Assembly: GCA_021789975.1 (NCBI GenBank)
Contig: JAJYIT010000001.1
Location: forward strand, 200,247-264,246
DNA length: 64,000 nt
Source: Bacteroidota bacterium
GTDB taxonomy: Bacteria; Bacteroidota; Ignavibacteria; Kryptoniales; JAKASW01
Direction of reading: 5' to 3'
A program made the translations under genes and the position numbers. Positions 8,235-17,198 of the stretch are shown here, piece by piece (the stretch's first letter is position 1; each line of letters begins with the position of its first letter). The notes under the pieces were generated by a model. It searched no databases, was not told the DNA's origin, and saw nothing but the letters and a program-made list of their open reading frames with translations.

Positions 8235-9107
8235 TCACTCCTTTCGGTAAGCGATAGCCTTCTCGAAATGGATCGGCTTGAACGCCTGGCTTACGCCATA
8301 CAGCGTCTCTGAATTGCCGACCAGTAGGTATCCTCCTTTGTTCAAGCTGTTGTAGACGGATGATATCACTGCTTGTTTCGAGTTAAAGTCAAAGTAGATC
8401 AAAACATTAGCCGCGAAGATGATATCGAATCGTCTCATCGATCGCATCGTGTTTCTGTCGAAAAGGTTGACTTGTCTGAAATCTACCATTTTTTTTATTT
8501 GATCGTGCAGGTGGAATTTATCCCCATCTTGTACGAAGTAACGCCGCAAGTAATCTTCGGAAACGGCCCTTATCGCATATTCTTTGTAGGTGCCTTTTCT
8601 TGCGACATCGAGCACATGGGAGTTGATATCTGAAGCGACGATCTCAAGTTTGAGTGATGGAAACCGGGGGATGATTTTATCCTTCAGGACCATCGCTATC
8701 GTGTATGGCTCCTCTCCTGTTGAGCATGCGGCACTCCAAATGCGAATCCTGTCGATCTTCTCCCCCCGCCTCTTCTTGATGAGTTCCGGGAGTATGGTGT
8801 CTTGCAGTGCAGCAAATTGAAAATCATTCCTGAAGAAAAAGGTTTCGTTTATTGTGACAGTGTTTATCAGGTGGACGAGTTCCGAGGATCCTTGTCCGTT
8901 TGTCAGCATTCTGTAGTAGGATTCGAAGCTGGGTACACCGAGCGAAAGTAACCTCCGGCTGACCCTGCTTTCGAGCAAGTACTTCTTGTTGTCTGCGAAG
9001 AAAATCCCGGTCCGCTCATATATGTAAGTCCTGAGTTGCTGAAAAACGCCCTCCGATAGACTAGCGCCGCCTGGTTGGATCACTCTTGCCTGGGTTACGA
9101 AGCTCAT
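8235..9107 (-). CDS. cheR: Chemoreceptor methyltransferase CheR
   Basis: CheR methylates glutamates on chemoreceptors using S-adenosylmethionine, opposing CheB. The 290 residues show the N-terminal helical CheR domain (to about 95), with TVTINETFFFRN at its end. The SAM-binding domain follows, with IWSAACSTGEEPYTIA and later IIFAANVLIYF and VGNSETLYG. Its stop codon touches the start of the receiver gene downstream, and the HEAT-repeat gene ends 9 bases upstream. A 20-residue extension precedes the usual CheR start region. Confidence 0.95.
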   Translation of the reverse strand: MSFVTQARVIQPGGASLSEGVFQQLRTYIYERTGIFFADNKKYLLESRVSRRLLSLGVPSFESYYRMLTNGQGSSELVHLINTVTINETFFFRNDFQFAALQDTILPELIKKRRGEKIDRIRIWSAACSTGEEPYTIAMVLKDKIIPRFPSLKLEIVASDINSHVLDVARKGTYKEYAIRAVSEDYLRRYFVQDGDKFHLHDQIKKMVDFRQVNLFDRNTMRSMRRFDIIFAANVLIYFDFNSKQAVISSVYNSLNKGGYLLVGNSETLYGVSQAFKPIHFEKAIAYRKE

Positions 9108-9116
9108 TCTTTCCCT

Positions 9117-10493
9117 CTAGTTCTGGTAGCCGAACTTTTGTGGCGACAGTATTGCATCAGCTGCCAAACGGATTTCTTCATCAACATCCGAAGTAAGTCT
9201 TCGAAGATCCTCTGAGAAGTATTGCTCGCCGATCTTCGGGGTAACGTCAATTGCGTAGTTTCTCACCGCAGGATCGCGATCTGAAAGAGCTGTCCTTACC
9301 AACTGGACTGCCCAGGGAGGCGCGAGTCGTTCCGAAATGGTCACGACTGTGATCTTGGTGTCAATATCGAGAAGGGGGAAGCAGCGAGAAATAAACAGGA
9401 TGTATCGCTGCATCATTTCCGGTTTCAACTGGAATTCAGTCTCTTCCCATTTCCTCAATAGCAGCACTGCTGTTTTCCCGAGGGCAGCGACTCTCGCATC
9501 GCCGGCAGCATCTTCGAGTATGATGGGAAGAACCTCCTGCGGGTAATCTTTTAGTATTGAAACTATGGCATTGTCAATGGAATCCTCACGTCCCGTATGG
9601 AGGACCAACTTCAGGAGTGTTTCACCGTCGGTAAAATACCTGAGTCCTCTAACGGCTGCCCTTACGTATGACGTATCCACATCATCAAGCATAGTCATCA
9701 AATCATGCTTGAGGGCTTTCGGCATTTCTCCCTCGTAGTTTTCTGATTCGAGGAGCACGACCAGGGAATGCAATATGACTGGTTTGGCCAGGTCGGAAAC
9801 TGAGCTCAGTTTAAGAAGGAGAACTTTGAGTGTGTCCAAATCCTTTCTGGACGCGAGCACTTCGGCGGCAGCGAGCTGGACAACAGGGTTGTCGTCTGAG
9901 AGTGCCGCCAGTAGGAACTGTAGGCTCGGTTTGCGTTCAAATTTTGAGAATGCGTAGATAATATTCGGACGCAGATACTCGTGATGGTCGTAAAGTAGTA
10001 ACAGCTTGTTCAAATATTTGTGCGCCCGAGATGCGCCAATCGCATCGATGCAGGCGGTAAGAACGTTGGGATCGGGATCCGCAAGATGAGCGGCAATTCT
10101 TTCTATCACTGCGCTGTCCGATGGGAGCTGGGCAAGGAGATCGATTGCAAACTTCCTGATGTCTTTGTCGGCTGAGTCGATGTAAGGGTACAATGCTCTA
10201 ACGGCAGAATCGCTCATTTTCACGAGTGTATCACCCGCAAGATTGCGGACGGCGATATTCAAGCTTGTGATATGGACAGCAGCAAGTGAAGCAGCTTTGT
10301 CGTTCGCCCATAGAACCAGGAGACGTGAAGCTGCCTCACGGACGCCGCGGTCAGGATCTGTGAGCAAATATGCTGCAGCTTCGAGCACACGATCGTCGCA
10401 GGGGTAGTCGAATAGCGCTTCGAGTGCGTCTCTTTTGTCGACGGGATCCGAAGTGTGCAAAGTCTCAAACAGTTCATCGACTGTAATTGTCAT
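9117..10493 (-). CDS. HEAT-repeat protein of the chemotaxis operon
   Basis: A 458-residue protein made almost wholly of two-helix HEAT-like repeats, for example the block ending in LAAHLADPDPNVLTACIDAIG and others with DxNPxVxLAAAEVL patterns. It has no signal peptide or membrane segment. The ATG at 10493 follows a GGAG site and is preferred over an upstream in-frame GTG at 10502. HEAT solenoids are protein-binding scaffolds. Its place between fapA and cheR suggests a role in assembling receptors, CheR or the flagellar pole, but that is inference. No catalytic motif is visible. Confidence 0.8.
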   Translation of the reverse strand: MTITVDELFETLHTSDPVDKRDALEALFDYPCDDRVLEAAAYLLTDPDRGVREAASRLLVLWANDKAASLAAVHITSLNIAVRNLAGDTLVKMSDSAVRALYPYIDSADKDIRKFAIDLLAQLPSDSAVIERIAAHLADPDPNVLTACIDAIGASRAHKYLNKLLLLYDHHEYLRPNIIYAFSKFERKPSLQFLLAALSDDNPVVQLAAAEVLASRKDLDTLKVLLLKLSSVSDLAKPVILHSLVVLLESENYEGEMPKALKHDLMTMLDDVDTSYVRAAVRGLRYFTDGETLLKLVLHTGREDSIDNAIVSILKDYPQEVLPIILEDAAGDARVAALGKTAVLLLRKWEETEFQLKPEMMQRYILFISRCFPLLDIDTKITVVTISERLAPPWAVQLVRTALSDRDPAVRNYAIDVTPKIGEQYFSEDLRRLTSDVDEEIRLAADAILSPQKFGYQN

Positions 10494-10626
10494 GCTCTCC
10501 ACGGGAAAGGTTTATTTTCTTCCTACAGCCCCTAAAGTGTCCATCGAGTTTACTCATGTATTCAGAGATTCCTTGTCCGCACTGGTATCTTCCGCTGCGA
10601 TCGTCATAAAAGCCGGATCCACTCAT
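10474..10626 (-). CDS. Possible 50-residue ORF spanning the 25-bp direct repeat
   Basis: The ORF begins at an ATG inside the second repeat copy, 4 bases after the fapA stop, and ends at 10474, overlapping the start of the HEAT gene by 20 bases. The two 25-bp repeats are 69 bp apart, a multiple of three, so both are read in this frame and give the peptide QGISEYMS twice (one copy is upstream of the ATG). An AAGGA lies 12 bases before the ATG, which is long for a ribosome-binding site. No family is recognised. It may be a small gene, the read-out of a mobile repeat, or chance. Confidence 0.25.
   Translation of the reverse strand: MSGSGFYDDRSGRYQCGQGISEYMSKLDGHFRGCRKKINLSRGEHDNYSR
10552..10576. 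repeat. 25-bp direct repeat, copy 1
   Basis: Exact 25-bp copy of 10621-10645 (core TCATGTATTCAGAGATTCC). It lies in the fapA-HEAT gap. Start-to-start distance is 69 bp, so both copies are in the same reading frame on the minus strand. Confidence 0.9.
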
Positions 10627-10645
10627 GTATTCAGAGATTCCTTGT
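10621..10645. repeat. 25-bp direct repeat, copy 2 (supplies the fapA stop)
   Basis: Exact copy of 10552-10576. The fapA stop codon (10631-10633) lies inside this repeat, so the last residues of FapA (TRNL) come from repeat sequence. This may mean the repeat was inserted at or shortened the fapA 3' end. Confidence 0.9.
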
Positions 10646-11971
10646 GCGAATTATTTCGTTGTTGCTCTCTTCGAACACAACATTCGTGTAACTTTGCTTG
10701 AGTGGCAGTCTTACTCCTCTGATTTCAGCCGTCACGCTTTGATGAATCGTTCCGAGAACGCTCAGCTTCGGACACTGTTTCCTGTTCACCTCCAGCGCAG
10801 AAACATCCTTCTTCTTTAGTTGCGCGATTATGTCGTTTTGTTCACGCAATTTGTCCTGAAGGGCTTTCAGCCTCTCTGCCTTCTCCTCATCAAAAGCGTT
10901 CCCGTTTATTTTATCCCGTACCAGCGTGTACATCTCGGACTTCAATTCTGCCGTGACCTTTCCATGGAGTTCGATGTCTTTGTTGATTGCGGCAAGCTCC
11001 TCGTTGACAAGTTCCCTCATCCCGAGTCTTACCCTGGTAGTAGAATAGAGCTCCCCGCCGAGCGTGCGGACTTGAATTTTATTGGCTGCGGTCACCGTAC
11101 CGCCCATGATGATGGCAGCGCGTGCTTCGATAGAGTCAGAGGCGATCAAATGGGCGTTGACACTTTCTTTCGTTATTGTAATCGAACCGCCTGCTTCTAT
11201 CGTTTGGTTCAAGATTACATGGACAGAGACGTTCCCGGCCGCGCGAATCAGTCCGTACCCGCGCCCTACGAAACTTCCTTTTATCACCGCATCTCCGCCG
11301 GCCATGATACTCGCATCTTCAACTGAACCTTCCACGCACAAGTTGTGACCAACCTTAAGTCTGCAATTACCTTTCACGTCGCCCAGGACCTTTAGTGTCC
11401 CAACAAATTCCAGGTCACCATCTGAGTACTCGATGTCGCCATGTATGATATACTCAGGAACTATTTCAACCGAGCTGTTGGATATCTTGAGATTTCCGTC
11501 TGCCGTCGCCGCCAGTTTTATCCGATCATCCGTGTCGATCTGTTTGATATTCTGTCCGGCGAGAACCAGTGCAGGTTTACCACGTTGCTGGCGAGTTTGC
11601 CTGCCGAAGACGTCTAAGCCTGCGCTCCCGTTTGTCGGTTTGACAATGGCGCCGAAGATCTCTCCTTCGCGGATGTTCGTGATCCCGAATTTAATTTCGG
11701 CAGGAGTCCTTTCGTGGGACAGGTTGATCTCGATGCGGCCGTCTGAACCATCGACATGATGAGTTCCGGATGCCGCGAGGACGGGCTGACCAATTGCGTT
11801 GAGGGCATCGAAAGGAGCGCGCGGATCCAGTCCGAAGATTACCCCGCTGGTTGCGAGTGCGTTTTGAATATCGGCGGGGAGCAGGTCCGGTTCGACGGCA
11901 ACGACATAGGCGCTGTAGCCATCCGCGCTGATTTCCACTTTTATTCGTTTTGTGATTACATCGGTGGTCAT
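10631..11971 (-). CDS. fapA: FapA/DUF342-family flagellar assembly protein A
   Basis: The 446-residue protein has the DUF342/FapA layout. An N-terminal domain (to about 180) is followed by a run of short beta-helix-like repeats (about 185-300), such as DIEYSDGDLEFVGTLKVLGDV and later MAGGDAVIKG, AAGNVSVHV and EAGGSITITKE. A long coiled coil (about 320-395) and a C-terminal beta part close the protein. FapA proteins are linked to flagellar number or polar assembly in some bacteria and occur widely in flagellar and chemotaxis loci. It lies between an MCP and the HEAT-repeat protein. Its C-terminus is set by the 25-bp repeat, so a short truncation relative to homologues is possible. Confidence 0.88.
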   Translation of the reverse strand: MTTDVITKRIKVEISADGYSAYVVAVEPDLLPADIQNALATSGVIFGLDPRAPFDALNAIGQPVLAASGTHHVDGSDGRIEINLSHERTPAEIKFGITNIREGEIFGAIVKPTNGSAGLDVFGRQTRQQRGKPALVLAGQNIKQIDTDDRIKLAATADGNLKISNSSVEIVPEYIIHGDIEYSDGDLEFVGTLKVLGDVKGNCRLKVGHNLCVEGSVEDASIMAGGDAVIKGSFVGRGYGLIRAAGNVSVHVILNQTIEAGGSITITKESVNAHLIASDSIEARAAIIMGGTVTAANKIQVRTLGGELYSTTRVRLGMRELVNEELAAINKDIELHGKVTAELKSEMYTLVRDKINGNAFDEEKAERLKALQDKLREQNDIIAQLKKKDVSALEVNRKQCPKLSVLGTIHQSVTAEIRGVRLPLKQSYTNVVFEESNNEIIRTRNL

Positions 11972-11990
11972 AGTTCTTCCCTGGAGTTAC

Positions 11991-13718
11991 TTATCTTTCT
12001 CTTGCAGACCCCTCAAATATGGATCTCACGCCGAGCGAATGCGATAGAATGCCGCTATCCGAGTGGCCTGTGCCGGTATTGAATCGGTTAACCATTGACA
12101 ACAAGTTGTCTGCCAACCGGTTCAGGTTTTCGGTGGCGCTTGCGATCTGAGAAATTCCATTTGCGGAATGACCCGAAACGCCGGAAATAGCCTCGACGTT
12201 CTTTGAAATTTGTTCGCTTGTCGCAGACTGCTCCTCACTCGCCGCAGCGATGTGCATCATCATATCAACGACTCGCTGCGTATCCTTAACGATGTTCGTG
12301 AGTGAATTTCCAGCATTGTCTGCCAGCATTACTCCCTCAGCGACTTCCTTGCTCCCGCGCTTCATCGAGTCAACGGCATCCGCCGCTTCCTTCTGCACAT
12401 TCTTTATCATGGTCGCGATCTGTTTCGTAGCCTGTGTGGTTCTCTCCGCGAGTTTCCTGACTTCATCGGCGACTACTGCGAAGCCTCTTCCTTCTTCCCC
12501 GGCGCGCGCTGCCTCTATCGCCGCGTTCAATGCGAGCAGGTTAGTCTGATCTGCGATGTCATCTATAACGAGGACGATCTCACCAATCTCCTGAGTAGAT
12601 GTGCCGAGACGTTCAACCGTCGAGGCAGAGTTCTGAACAACTTCTGCTATTTCGCGGATTTTCTTGACAGTCTGGATCACGACATCACTGCCTTCCCATG
12701 CCAGTTCACCATTGTTTTTGGCGACATCCGCCGTCAGAGTTGCATTTCTAGAGTTCTCAAAAACTGTTTTTGTCATTTCTTCGACGGCTGCGGCCACTTC
12801 GGTTGTCTGAGCTGATTGTTCCTGAACGCCGGCTGCCAGTTCTTCTGTGGAACTGCTGATTTGTGTGGTTGAGGCAGCCACCGAGGAACTCGTCGCCGAA
12901 ATATCCAGCATGGTCAGCCTGAGGTTGTCGATCATTTCCTCAATTTCTCCCGCCAGTGCAACCAGTTGACTGTCTTTTGGGACATCCACCCTGGCCGCAA
13001 GATTGCCGGCAGATACTTCCTTTACTGCATCGGCAATCGGCTTGATCTGCACTTCAAGATACTCCTGCTGCCTCGCGCCGGTCTTTCGCATGTCGAAAAA
13101 AACGAGGAATGATCCGACGATTTCACCATTTGACTTTCTGATCGGACCTGAGTTGGCGATGACCGGAATCGTCTCTTTTGACCAGTTGACAATATCTACG
13201 GAATAGTTCGGCATCGGAATACCTGCAAGGGCGCTTCGAGTTGCCTTGTCGGATCCGAAGAGTTCCTTGACCGTGACTTTGCCTACTACCTGATCGGGGG
13301 TTACGTGCATCAATTCTGAAGCAGCTCTGTTGATGTATGTAACAACGGTGTCGGTGTTCGCGGTAAAGAGCGGAGTTTCCATGCCGAGTTTTATGCTCTG
13401 TGAAATGGCGATCTCGTCTTTGACGTGGTTGATCAACCTCTTTATTGAGCTAGCGAGTAACCCGATCTCGCCCGGCCATGTGTCATCTATCCGTATCTCA
13501 AAATCTCCGGCTGCCGCGGAAGTCGATTTCTCGGCGAGCCGGATGACAGGCTTTCTCAGGCGGGAGGCCACCCATGCCGCGAAGGAGATAGAGGCGAGGG
13601 CAGAAACCGAAATGTAAAGATCGTTCCCTGAAAGTCCCGCTGCCACCGACATGGCGGCTCCTAGCAACGAAGTCGAAAGAACGTATGTGTATGATCTATA
13701 TCGTGATAGTATGCTCAT
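11991..13718 (-). CDS. Methyl-accepting chemotaxis protein with cytoplasmic PAS sensor
   Basis: The 575-residue receptor begins with two closely spaced hydrophobic segments (about 10-28 and 33-51) with almost no periplasmic loop. A HAMP region follows, then a PAS-like domain (about 100-210, including [19 protein letters not shown]), a second HAMP-like stretch and a full signalling domain. The hairpin tip carries [15 protein letters not shown], which contacts CheA and CheW. It must therefore sense an internal cue such as redox state or a small molecule, as Aer-type receptors do; the ligand is not deducible. A GGAAGTGA site precedes the ATG. Confidence 0.92.
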   Translation of the reverse strand: MSILSRYRSYTYVLSTSLLGAAMSVAAGLSGNDLYISVSALASISFAAWVASRLRKPVIRLAEKSTSAAAGDFEIRIDDTWPGEIGLLASSIKRLINHVKDEIAISQSIKLGMETPLFTANTDTVVTYINRAASELMHVTPDQVVGKVTVKELFGSDKATRSALAGIPMPNYSVDIVNWSKETIPVIANSGPIRKSNGEIVGSFLVFFDMRKTGARQQEYLEVQIKPIADAVKEVSAGNLAARVDVPKDSQLVALAGEIEEMIDNLRLTMLDISATSSSVAASTTQISSSTEELAAGVQEQSAQTTEVAAAVEEMTKTVFENSRNATLTADVAKNNGELAWEGSDVVIQTVKKIREIAEVVQNSASTVERLGTSTQEIGEIVLVIDDIADQTNLLALNAAIEAARAGEEGRGFAVVADEVRKLAERTTQATKQIATMIKNVQKEAADAVDSMKRGSKEVAEGVMLADNAGNSLTNIVKDTQRVVDMMMHIAAASEEQSATSEQISKNVEAISGVSGHSANGISQIASATENLNRLADNLLSMVNRFNTGTGHSDSGILSHSLGVRSIFEGSARER

Positions 13719-13787
13719 GAAGTCACTTCCGCTTGAATGATGATGGCTGGTTTTGTCAGGCTGGGAAATTCCGGTTTGATCTGCAAG

Positions 13788-14285
13788 TTATCCCTCACTG
13801 TTTACGTATGCTTCCGACTCGACAATTCGTTTCTGTTCATCTGAGGAAAGTACCTTGTCGAGATCGAGAAGTATCAGAAGTCTGTCACGGAGTTTTGCAA
13901 CTCCGGTTATGTAACTCGAGTTTATACTCGTAGCAAGCTCGGGCGGCGGCTCGATAATGTTCCGTTCCACCCTGATAACCTCTTTGACGCGATCTACCAG
14001 AAAGCCTACTACCTTGCCGGCGAGTTCGACAACAACAATTCTTGTCTCGTTGTCCCGTTCCCTCTTTGTGGCCCCGAAGCGTTTTCGAAGGTCGATCACA
14101 GGGACTATTTTCCCTCGTAGATTTATGACTCCTTCGACAAATTCGGGTGCCTTAGGGACCCTGGTGATGTTGACGGTACGTATAATTTCCTGCACTTTGA
14201 GGATGTCAACCCCAAACTCTTCGTTCTCAACGACAAAACTAACGAGCTGGTAGATTGTTTCGTCCGATTGTGCGTTCACGTTCAT
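13788..14285 (-). CDS. cheW: Receptor-kinase coupling protein CheW
   Basis: CheW links receptors to CheA. The protein has one CheW domain, including YQLVSFVVENEEFGVDI, RVPKAPEFVEGVINLRG, VPVIDLRKRF and a late LLILLDLDKVL. The ATG at 14285 is chosen because it follows a GAGGAG site and lies just after the stop of the upstream MCP gene (14290). A longer frame starting at 14345 would overlap that gene by 56 bases. The result is 165 residues, a normal CheW length. Confidence 0.95.
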   Translation of the reverse strand: MNVNAQSDETIYQLVSFVVENEEFGVDILKVQEIIRTVNITRVPKAPEFVEGVINLRGKIVPVIDLRKRFGATKRERDNETRIVVVELAGKVVGFLVDRVKEVIRVERNIIEPPPELATSINSSYITGVAKLRDRLLILLDLDKVLSSDEQKRIVESEAYVNSEG

Positions 14286-14289
14286 CTCG

Positions 14290-16254
14290 TTATTTTCTCC
14301 TCGGCTCAATGGAATTACCGTTCCGACCCGGTTTGTGCTCAGCATGTTTATGTTCCGTGGAGAGTGGGACGATTTTTCCGTTTTCCCGCACTCCGAAGGA
14401 GCTTCTCTGGTCTGTGCTCGAGCTCAGGCGGAAGCGCTCGATCAAGTCACGCAAATGTTTTGTTAGCATGTCAAGATTCTCAGCAGTTCCTGCGAGGTCG
14501 CCGGTGGCGCTTGAGACATGCGAAGCGACTGTGGAAATGCTCTCCACATTATGAGAGATCTGCTCACTCGCCGAGGACTGCTCTTCGCTTGCCGCAGCGA
14601 TCTGGCTAATCATGCCCACGACTCCGTTCACTGACGATATGATTTCGGAGAGCGAGTCTGCCGCTTTGTCGGCGAGCTTCATGCCGTTCTCGGCTTCTGA
14701 GTTTCCTTCGGTCATTGCAACCACAACCTGTGTCGTTTCCTGTTGGATTCGCTTGATCATTCCGGCAATCTCTTTTGTTGCGGATGTCGTACGCTCTGCC
14801 AGTTTCCTCACTTCGTCCGCGACAACTGCAAAGCCCCGGCCCTGTTCACCGGCTCTGGCAGCTTCAATCGCGGCATTGAGAGCCAATAGGTTTGTCTGGT
14901 CGGCTATGTCGTCAATCACCTGTATTATCTCGCCTATTTGCGCGCTGGATTTGCCGAGCGCATCGACAATCTCTGCCGACTTCTTTACAAGCTGTGCGAT
15001 TCTGGTCATGCCAGCTATCGTTTCCTGGAAAACCTTCTCGCCGACGTTGGCAAGCTCAGATGCTTTCTTTGCCATGTCTGCCGCCTCGTTCGCGTTCTTC
15101 GACGATTCGATGACAGTTTTTGACATTTGCTCCACTGCAGTTGCAACTTCGCGGGTCTGGCTTGCTTGTTCGTCAGCTCCGGTCGACATCTCCTCAGCCG
15201 CTGAGGAAATCTGTGTTGAAGCTTGCGCCAGTGAATCGCCTGCCGTATGAACCTCACCTATGAGTGCGCTTAGGTCGCGGATCATTTGATTGATCTTGCG
15301 GATCAATGCCGCAACCTCTTCGCGGGATTTCGAGCCGGCTTCCGTCGAATCATTCTCGTCAACGATCAGCTCCTTCGTCAGATCGCCTTTAGTTACAACT
15401 TCTATGACTGCGGATATTCTCTCAAACTGAGATCTCAAATAGTTCTGTTGTTCCTCAGCTTCCTTCTGCATCTTTTCCGCAAAGCGTTTCGCTTCCTCTG
15501 TTTGGTGCGTCTTAAGGTTTATTTCGTCCATTGCCTTTTTGTTCTTCTCAACCATTATGTTGAACGCCGTAGCCAGCTCGCCCACTTCGTCCCCCTGGTT
15601 GAGTTCCACTCTCACGGAGAAATCACCCGCCGCCACTTTTTGCGCCGACTCTTTCAGTGTATTCACGGGTTTTATGATCGCTTTTGTAAGGACTACCAAA
15701 GCAACCCATCCAAATATCCCGAAGAAGATGAGTGTACCTAAAGCGAGAAAGATACTGTTGGCTTTTTCGGATTCCAGCGACTGCGAGGAAACCGCTACTG
15801 AAACAAATCCGAGTGTTTGATGATTCGATTTGTTTAGAATCTTCGTAGATGCGATAACGAGTGGTGTGCCGTCTACTGTTTTTGCAGGCTCTACGGAGCT
15901 GTTAAGTATCATGAATTCAGGCCGATGCCACTTAATGGAGTTCATGTTCATCTCTGAGAGTTGCTTCCCGTTCTGATCGTAGAACGCGCCGCCTACTGCG
16001 TCACCTGTACCTACGATATTCTTCAGAGCATCTGATAGCCCGACTGAATCTCCCATCAGCAGACTGTATTGGGATTGCGCCCCCATGGTTTGCGCAAGCA
16101 ACTGAACCCTGTTGTCGAATTGTGTTTCAGATACCCCCAATGAGTACCTGGAGTAAACGAAAAAAGCGATCCACGAAAACAGGATTATCCCTGTCAGCAG
16201 GATCGCGAATTTCTTCTTTAGCTTGATGTTAGCCAACCTCTGATCGGTAGTCAT
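14290..16254 (-). CDS. Methyl-accepting chemotaxis protein with periplasmic domain
   Basis: The 654-residue transmembrane receptor has TM1 at about 17-38, a periplasmic domain of about 130 residues (roughly 40-170) and TM2 at about 175-198. A HAMP domain follows (around KPVNTLKESAQKVAAGDFSV), then a cytoplasmic coiled coil with hairpin tip [15 protein letters not shown]. The ATG at 16254 has a strong GAGGGGG site; a start at 16278 would lack one. It lies 10 bases after the gene for a one-domain substrate-binding protein, which could present a ligand to the periplasmic domain. The ligand is unknown. Confidence 0.93.
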   Translation of the reverse strand: MTTDQRLANIKLKKKFAILLTGIILFSWIAFFVYSRYSLGVSETQFDNRVQLLAQTMGAQSQYSLLMGDSVGLSDALKNIVGTGDAVGGAFYDQNGKQLSEMNMNSIKWHRPEFMILNSSVEPAKTVDGTPLVIASTKILNKSNHQTLGFVSVAVSSQSLESEKANSIFLALGTLIFFGIFGWVALVVLTKAIIKPVNTLKESAQKVAAGDFSVRVELNQGDEVGELATAFNIMVEKNKKAMDEINLKTHQTEEAKRFAEKMQKEAEEQQNYLRSQFERISAVIEVVTKGDLTKELIVDENDSTEAGSKSREEVAALIRKINQMIRDLSALIGEVHTAGDSLAQASTQISSAAEEMSTGADEQASQTREVATAVEQMSKTVIESSKNANEAADMAKKASELANVGEKVFQETIAGMTRIAQLVKKSAEIVDALGKSSAQIGEIIQVIDDIADQTNLLALNAAIEAARAGEQGRGFAVVADEVRKLAERTTSATKEIAGMIKRIQQETTQVVVAMTEGNSEAENGMKLADKAADSLSEIISSVNGVVGMISQIAAASEEQSSASEQISHNVESISTVASHVSSATGDLAGTAENLDMLTKHLRDLIERFRLSSSTDQRSSFGVRENGKIVPLSTEHKHAEHKPGRNGNSIEPRRK

Positions 16255-16264
16255 GTCTTCCCCC

Positions 16265-16834
16265 TCAATTTGTAGCAAGGAACTGTGTTATTGGAACGTA
16301 CTTGGCAGGCACCTTTACTCCGAGTGCATTGATAGTCTTCTGGTTGACGACGAGATTGGCATCGGTGCCGTTGCTCAAAACAGTTGCACACGCGCCGGCG
16401 GAGACCCAGTCGGCACTCGGTGCGAAAAGTGCCACCCCATTCATTGTCGAGTTTTTGATCAGGTAGCTCTCCGCGATCGAACCGGCAAGCATGTCCTGAC
16501 TGTTGAATATCCAAAGAACCTGGACATGGTATTTTTGCGTCAGGTCTCTGAATTGTTCCGGTACCTCTCTCAGCTTTTCGACGTCCTCGATAACAACTTC
16601 GACTCCGACCGCCGAAGCCGCCCGGTTTATCTTCGGGATGAGGTCGCTGGAATTTACGTCGGTCTGTTGCCACATGAGCCCCACTGTTTTTGTCTGGGGG
16701 AAAAGCTGCTTCACCATGTACAGAGTCTGGAGCGGGGTGGCATCTGTCGTGATATCATGCGGCGTTGCTGCCACGGTAGCGAAGGCAAGGATTGCCAGAA
16801 CTGACGTACCATGGATTCTCTTCAATAACAGCAT
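16265..16834 (-). CDS. Secreted one-domain ABC-substrate-binding-like protein (PF04392-like)
   Basis: A 189-residue protein with an N-terminal signal peptide (about 1-23) and one alpha/beta domain. Segments such as TLYMVKQLFPQTKTVGLMW and VVIEDVEKLREVPEQFRDLT resemble one lobe of the PF04392 family (ABC transporter substrate-binding protein, usually about 300 residues in two lobes). No permease or ATPase gene is nearby. It is the first gene of the chemotaxis operon, directly before the MCP with a periplasmic domain, so a co-receptor role is plausible. It is roughly half the usual family length but shows no sign of decay. A sigma54-like promoter lies 43-57 bases upstream. Confidence 0.7.
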   Translation of the reverse strand: MLLLKRIHGTSVLAILAFATVAATPHDITTDATPLQTLYMVKQLFPQTKTVGLMWQQTDVNSSDLIPKINRAASAVGVEVVIEDVEKLREVPEQFRDLTQKYHVQVLWIFNSQDMLAGSIAESYLIKNSTMNGVALFAPSADWVSAGACATVLSNGTDANLVVNQKTINALGVKVPAKYVPITQFLATN

Positions 16835-16876
16835 CTTAAAGGTCCTCTTCTTTTGCTTTACACACTTATCAACAGC

Positions 16877-16891
16877 ACAATCGGTGTGCCA
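16877..16891 (-). promoter_or_regulatory. Sigma54-like promoter of the chemotaxis operon
   Basis: Minus-strand TGGCAC-N5-TTGT (TGGCACACCGATTGT) matches the -24/-12 consensus TGGCAC-N5-TTGC except for the last C. It lies about 45 bases before the first chemotaxis gene, giving an expected transcript start near 16866. The NtrC-type regulator at 1739 could activate it. No binding site for the activator was identified. Confidence 0.5.
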
Positions 16892-17154
16892 ATAATTACT
16901 TCGGAAATTCTGAAATTTTCTACAGTTTCACAAAGTTTTCGGTTTGATGCTGACGAATATTGGCCGGGGGGATGAACAATAATCACCACGATCATTCGGG
17001 CGTAGTGAGATTCGTATTACCGAATCACTTCACGGTCATTCGACTGAAACGAGGGTGAAAGAGCATTGATGGCGAATAGTAAACAAGTCTGGAGAATATT
17101 GAACAGGTTGGAATTTGTAGACTCAAAGGGCTGCTTATTTTAGTTGATTCTGAT

Positions 17155-17169
17155 CGGCACAATCGTTGA
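17155..17169 (+). promoter_or_regulatory. Sigma54-like promoter ahead of the flgB run
   Basis: Plus-strand CGGCAC-N5-TTGA (CGGCACAATCGTTGA) resembles the -24/-12 consensus with GG and the second element 10 bases apart, but ends GA rather than GC. It lies 30 bases upstream of the small ORF that is coupled to flgB. The same CGGCAC-N5-TTGA pattern occurs ahead of fliL. Confidence 0.4.
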
Positions 17170-17198
17170 AGATGTGGAAGCATGCAAAGGAGTGTGGA

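Larger units (their letters stand above)
16835..17198. other. Divergent control region between chemotaxis and flagellar operons
   Basis: This 364-bp gap separates the minus-strand chemotaxis operon from the plus-strand flagellar run. It contains a sigma54-like site facing each way (16877-16891 minus, 17155-17169 plus). I see no convincing gene; an 82-residue minus-strand frame at 17025-17273 has no family features. The middle (16950-17060) may hold activator sites but no clear repeat stands out. Confidence 0.6.
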
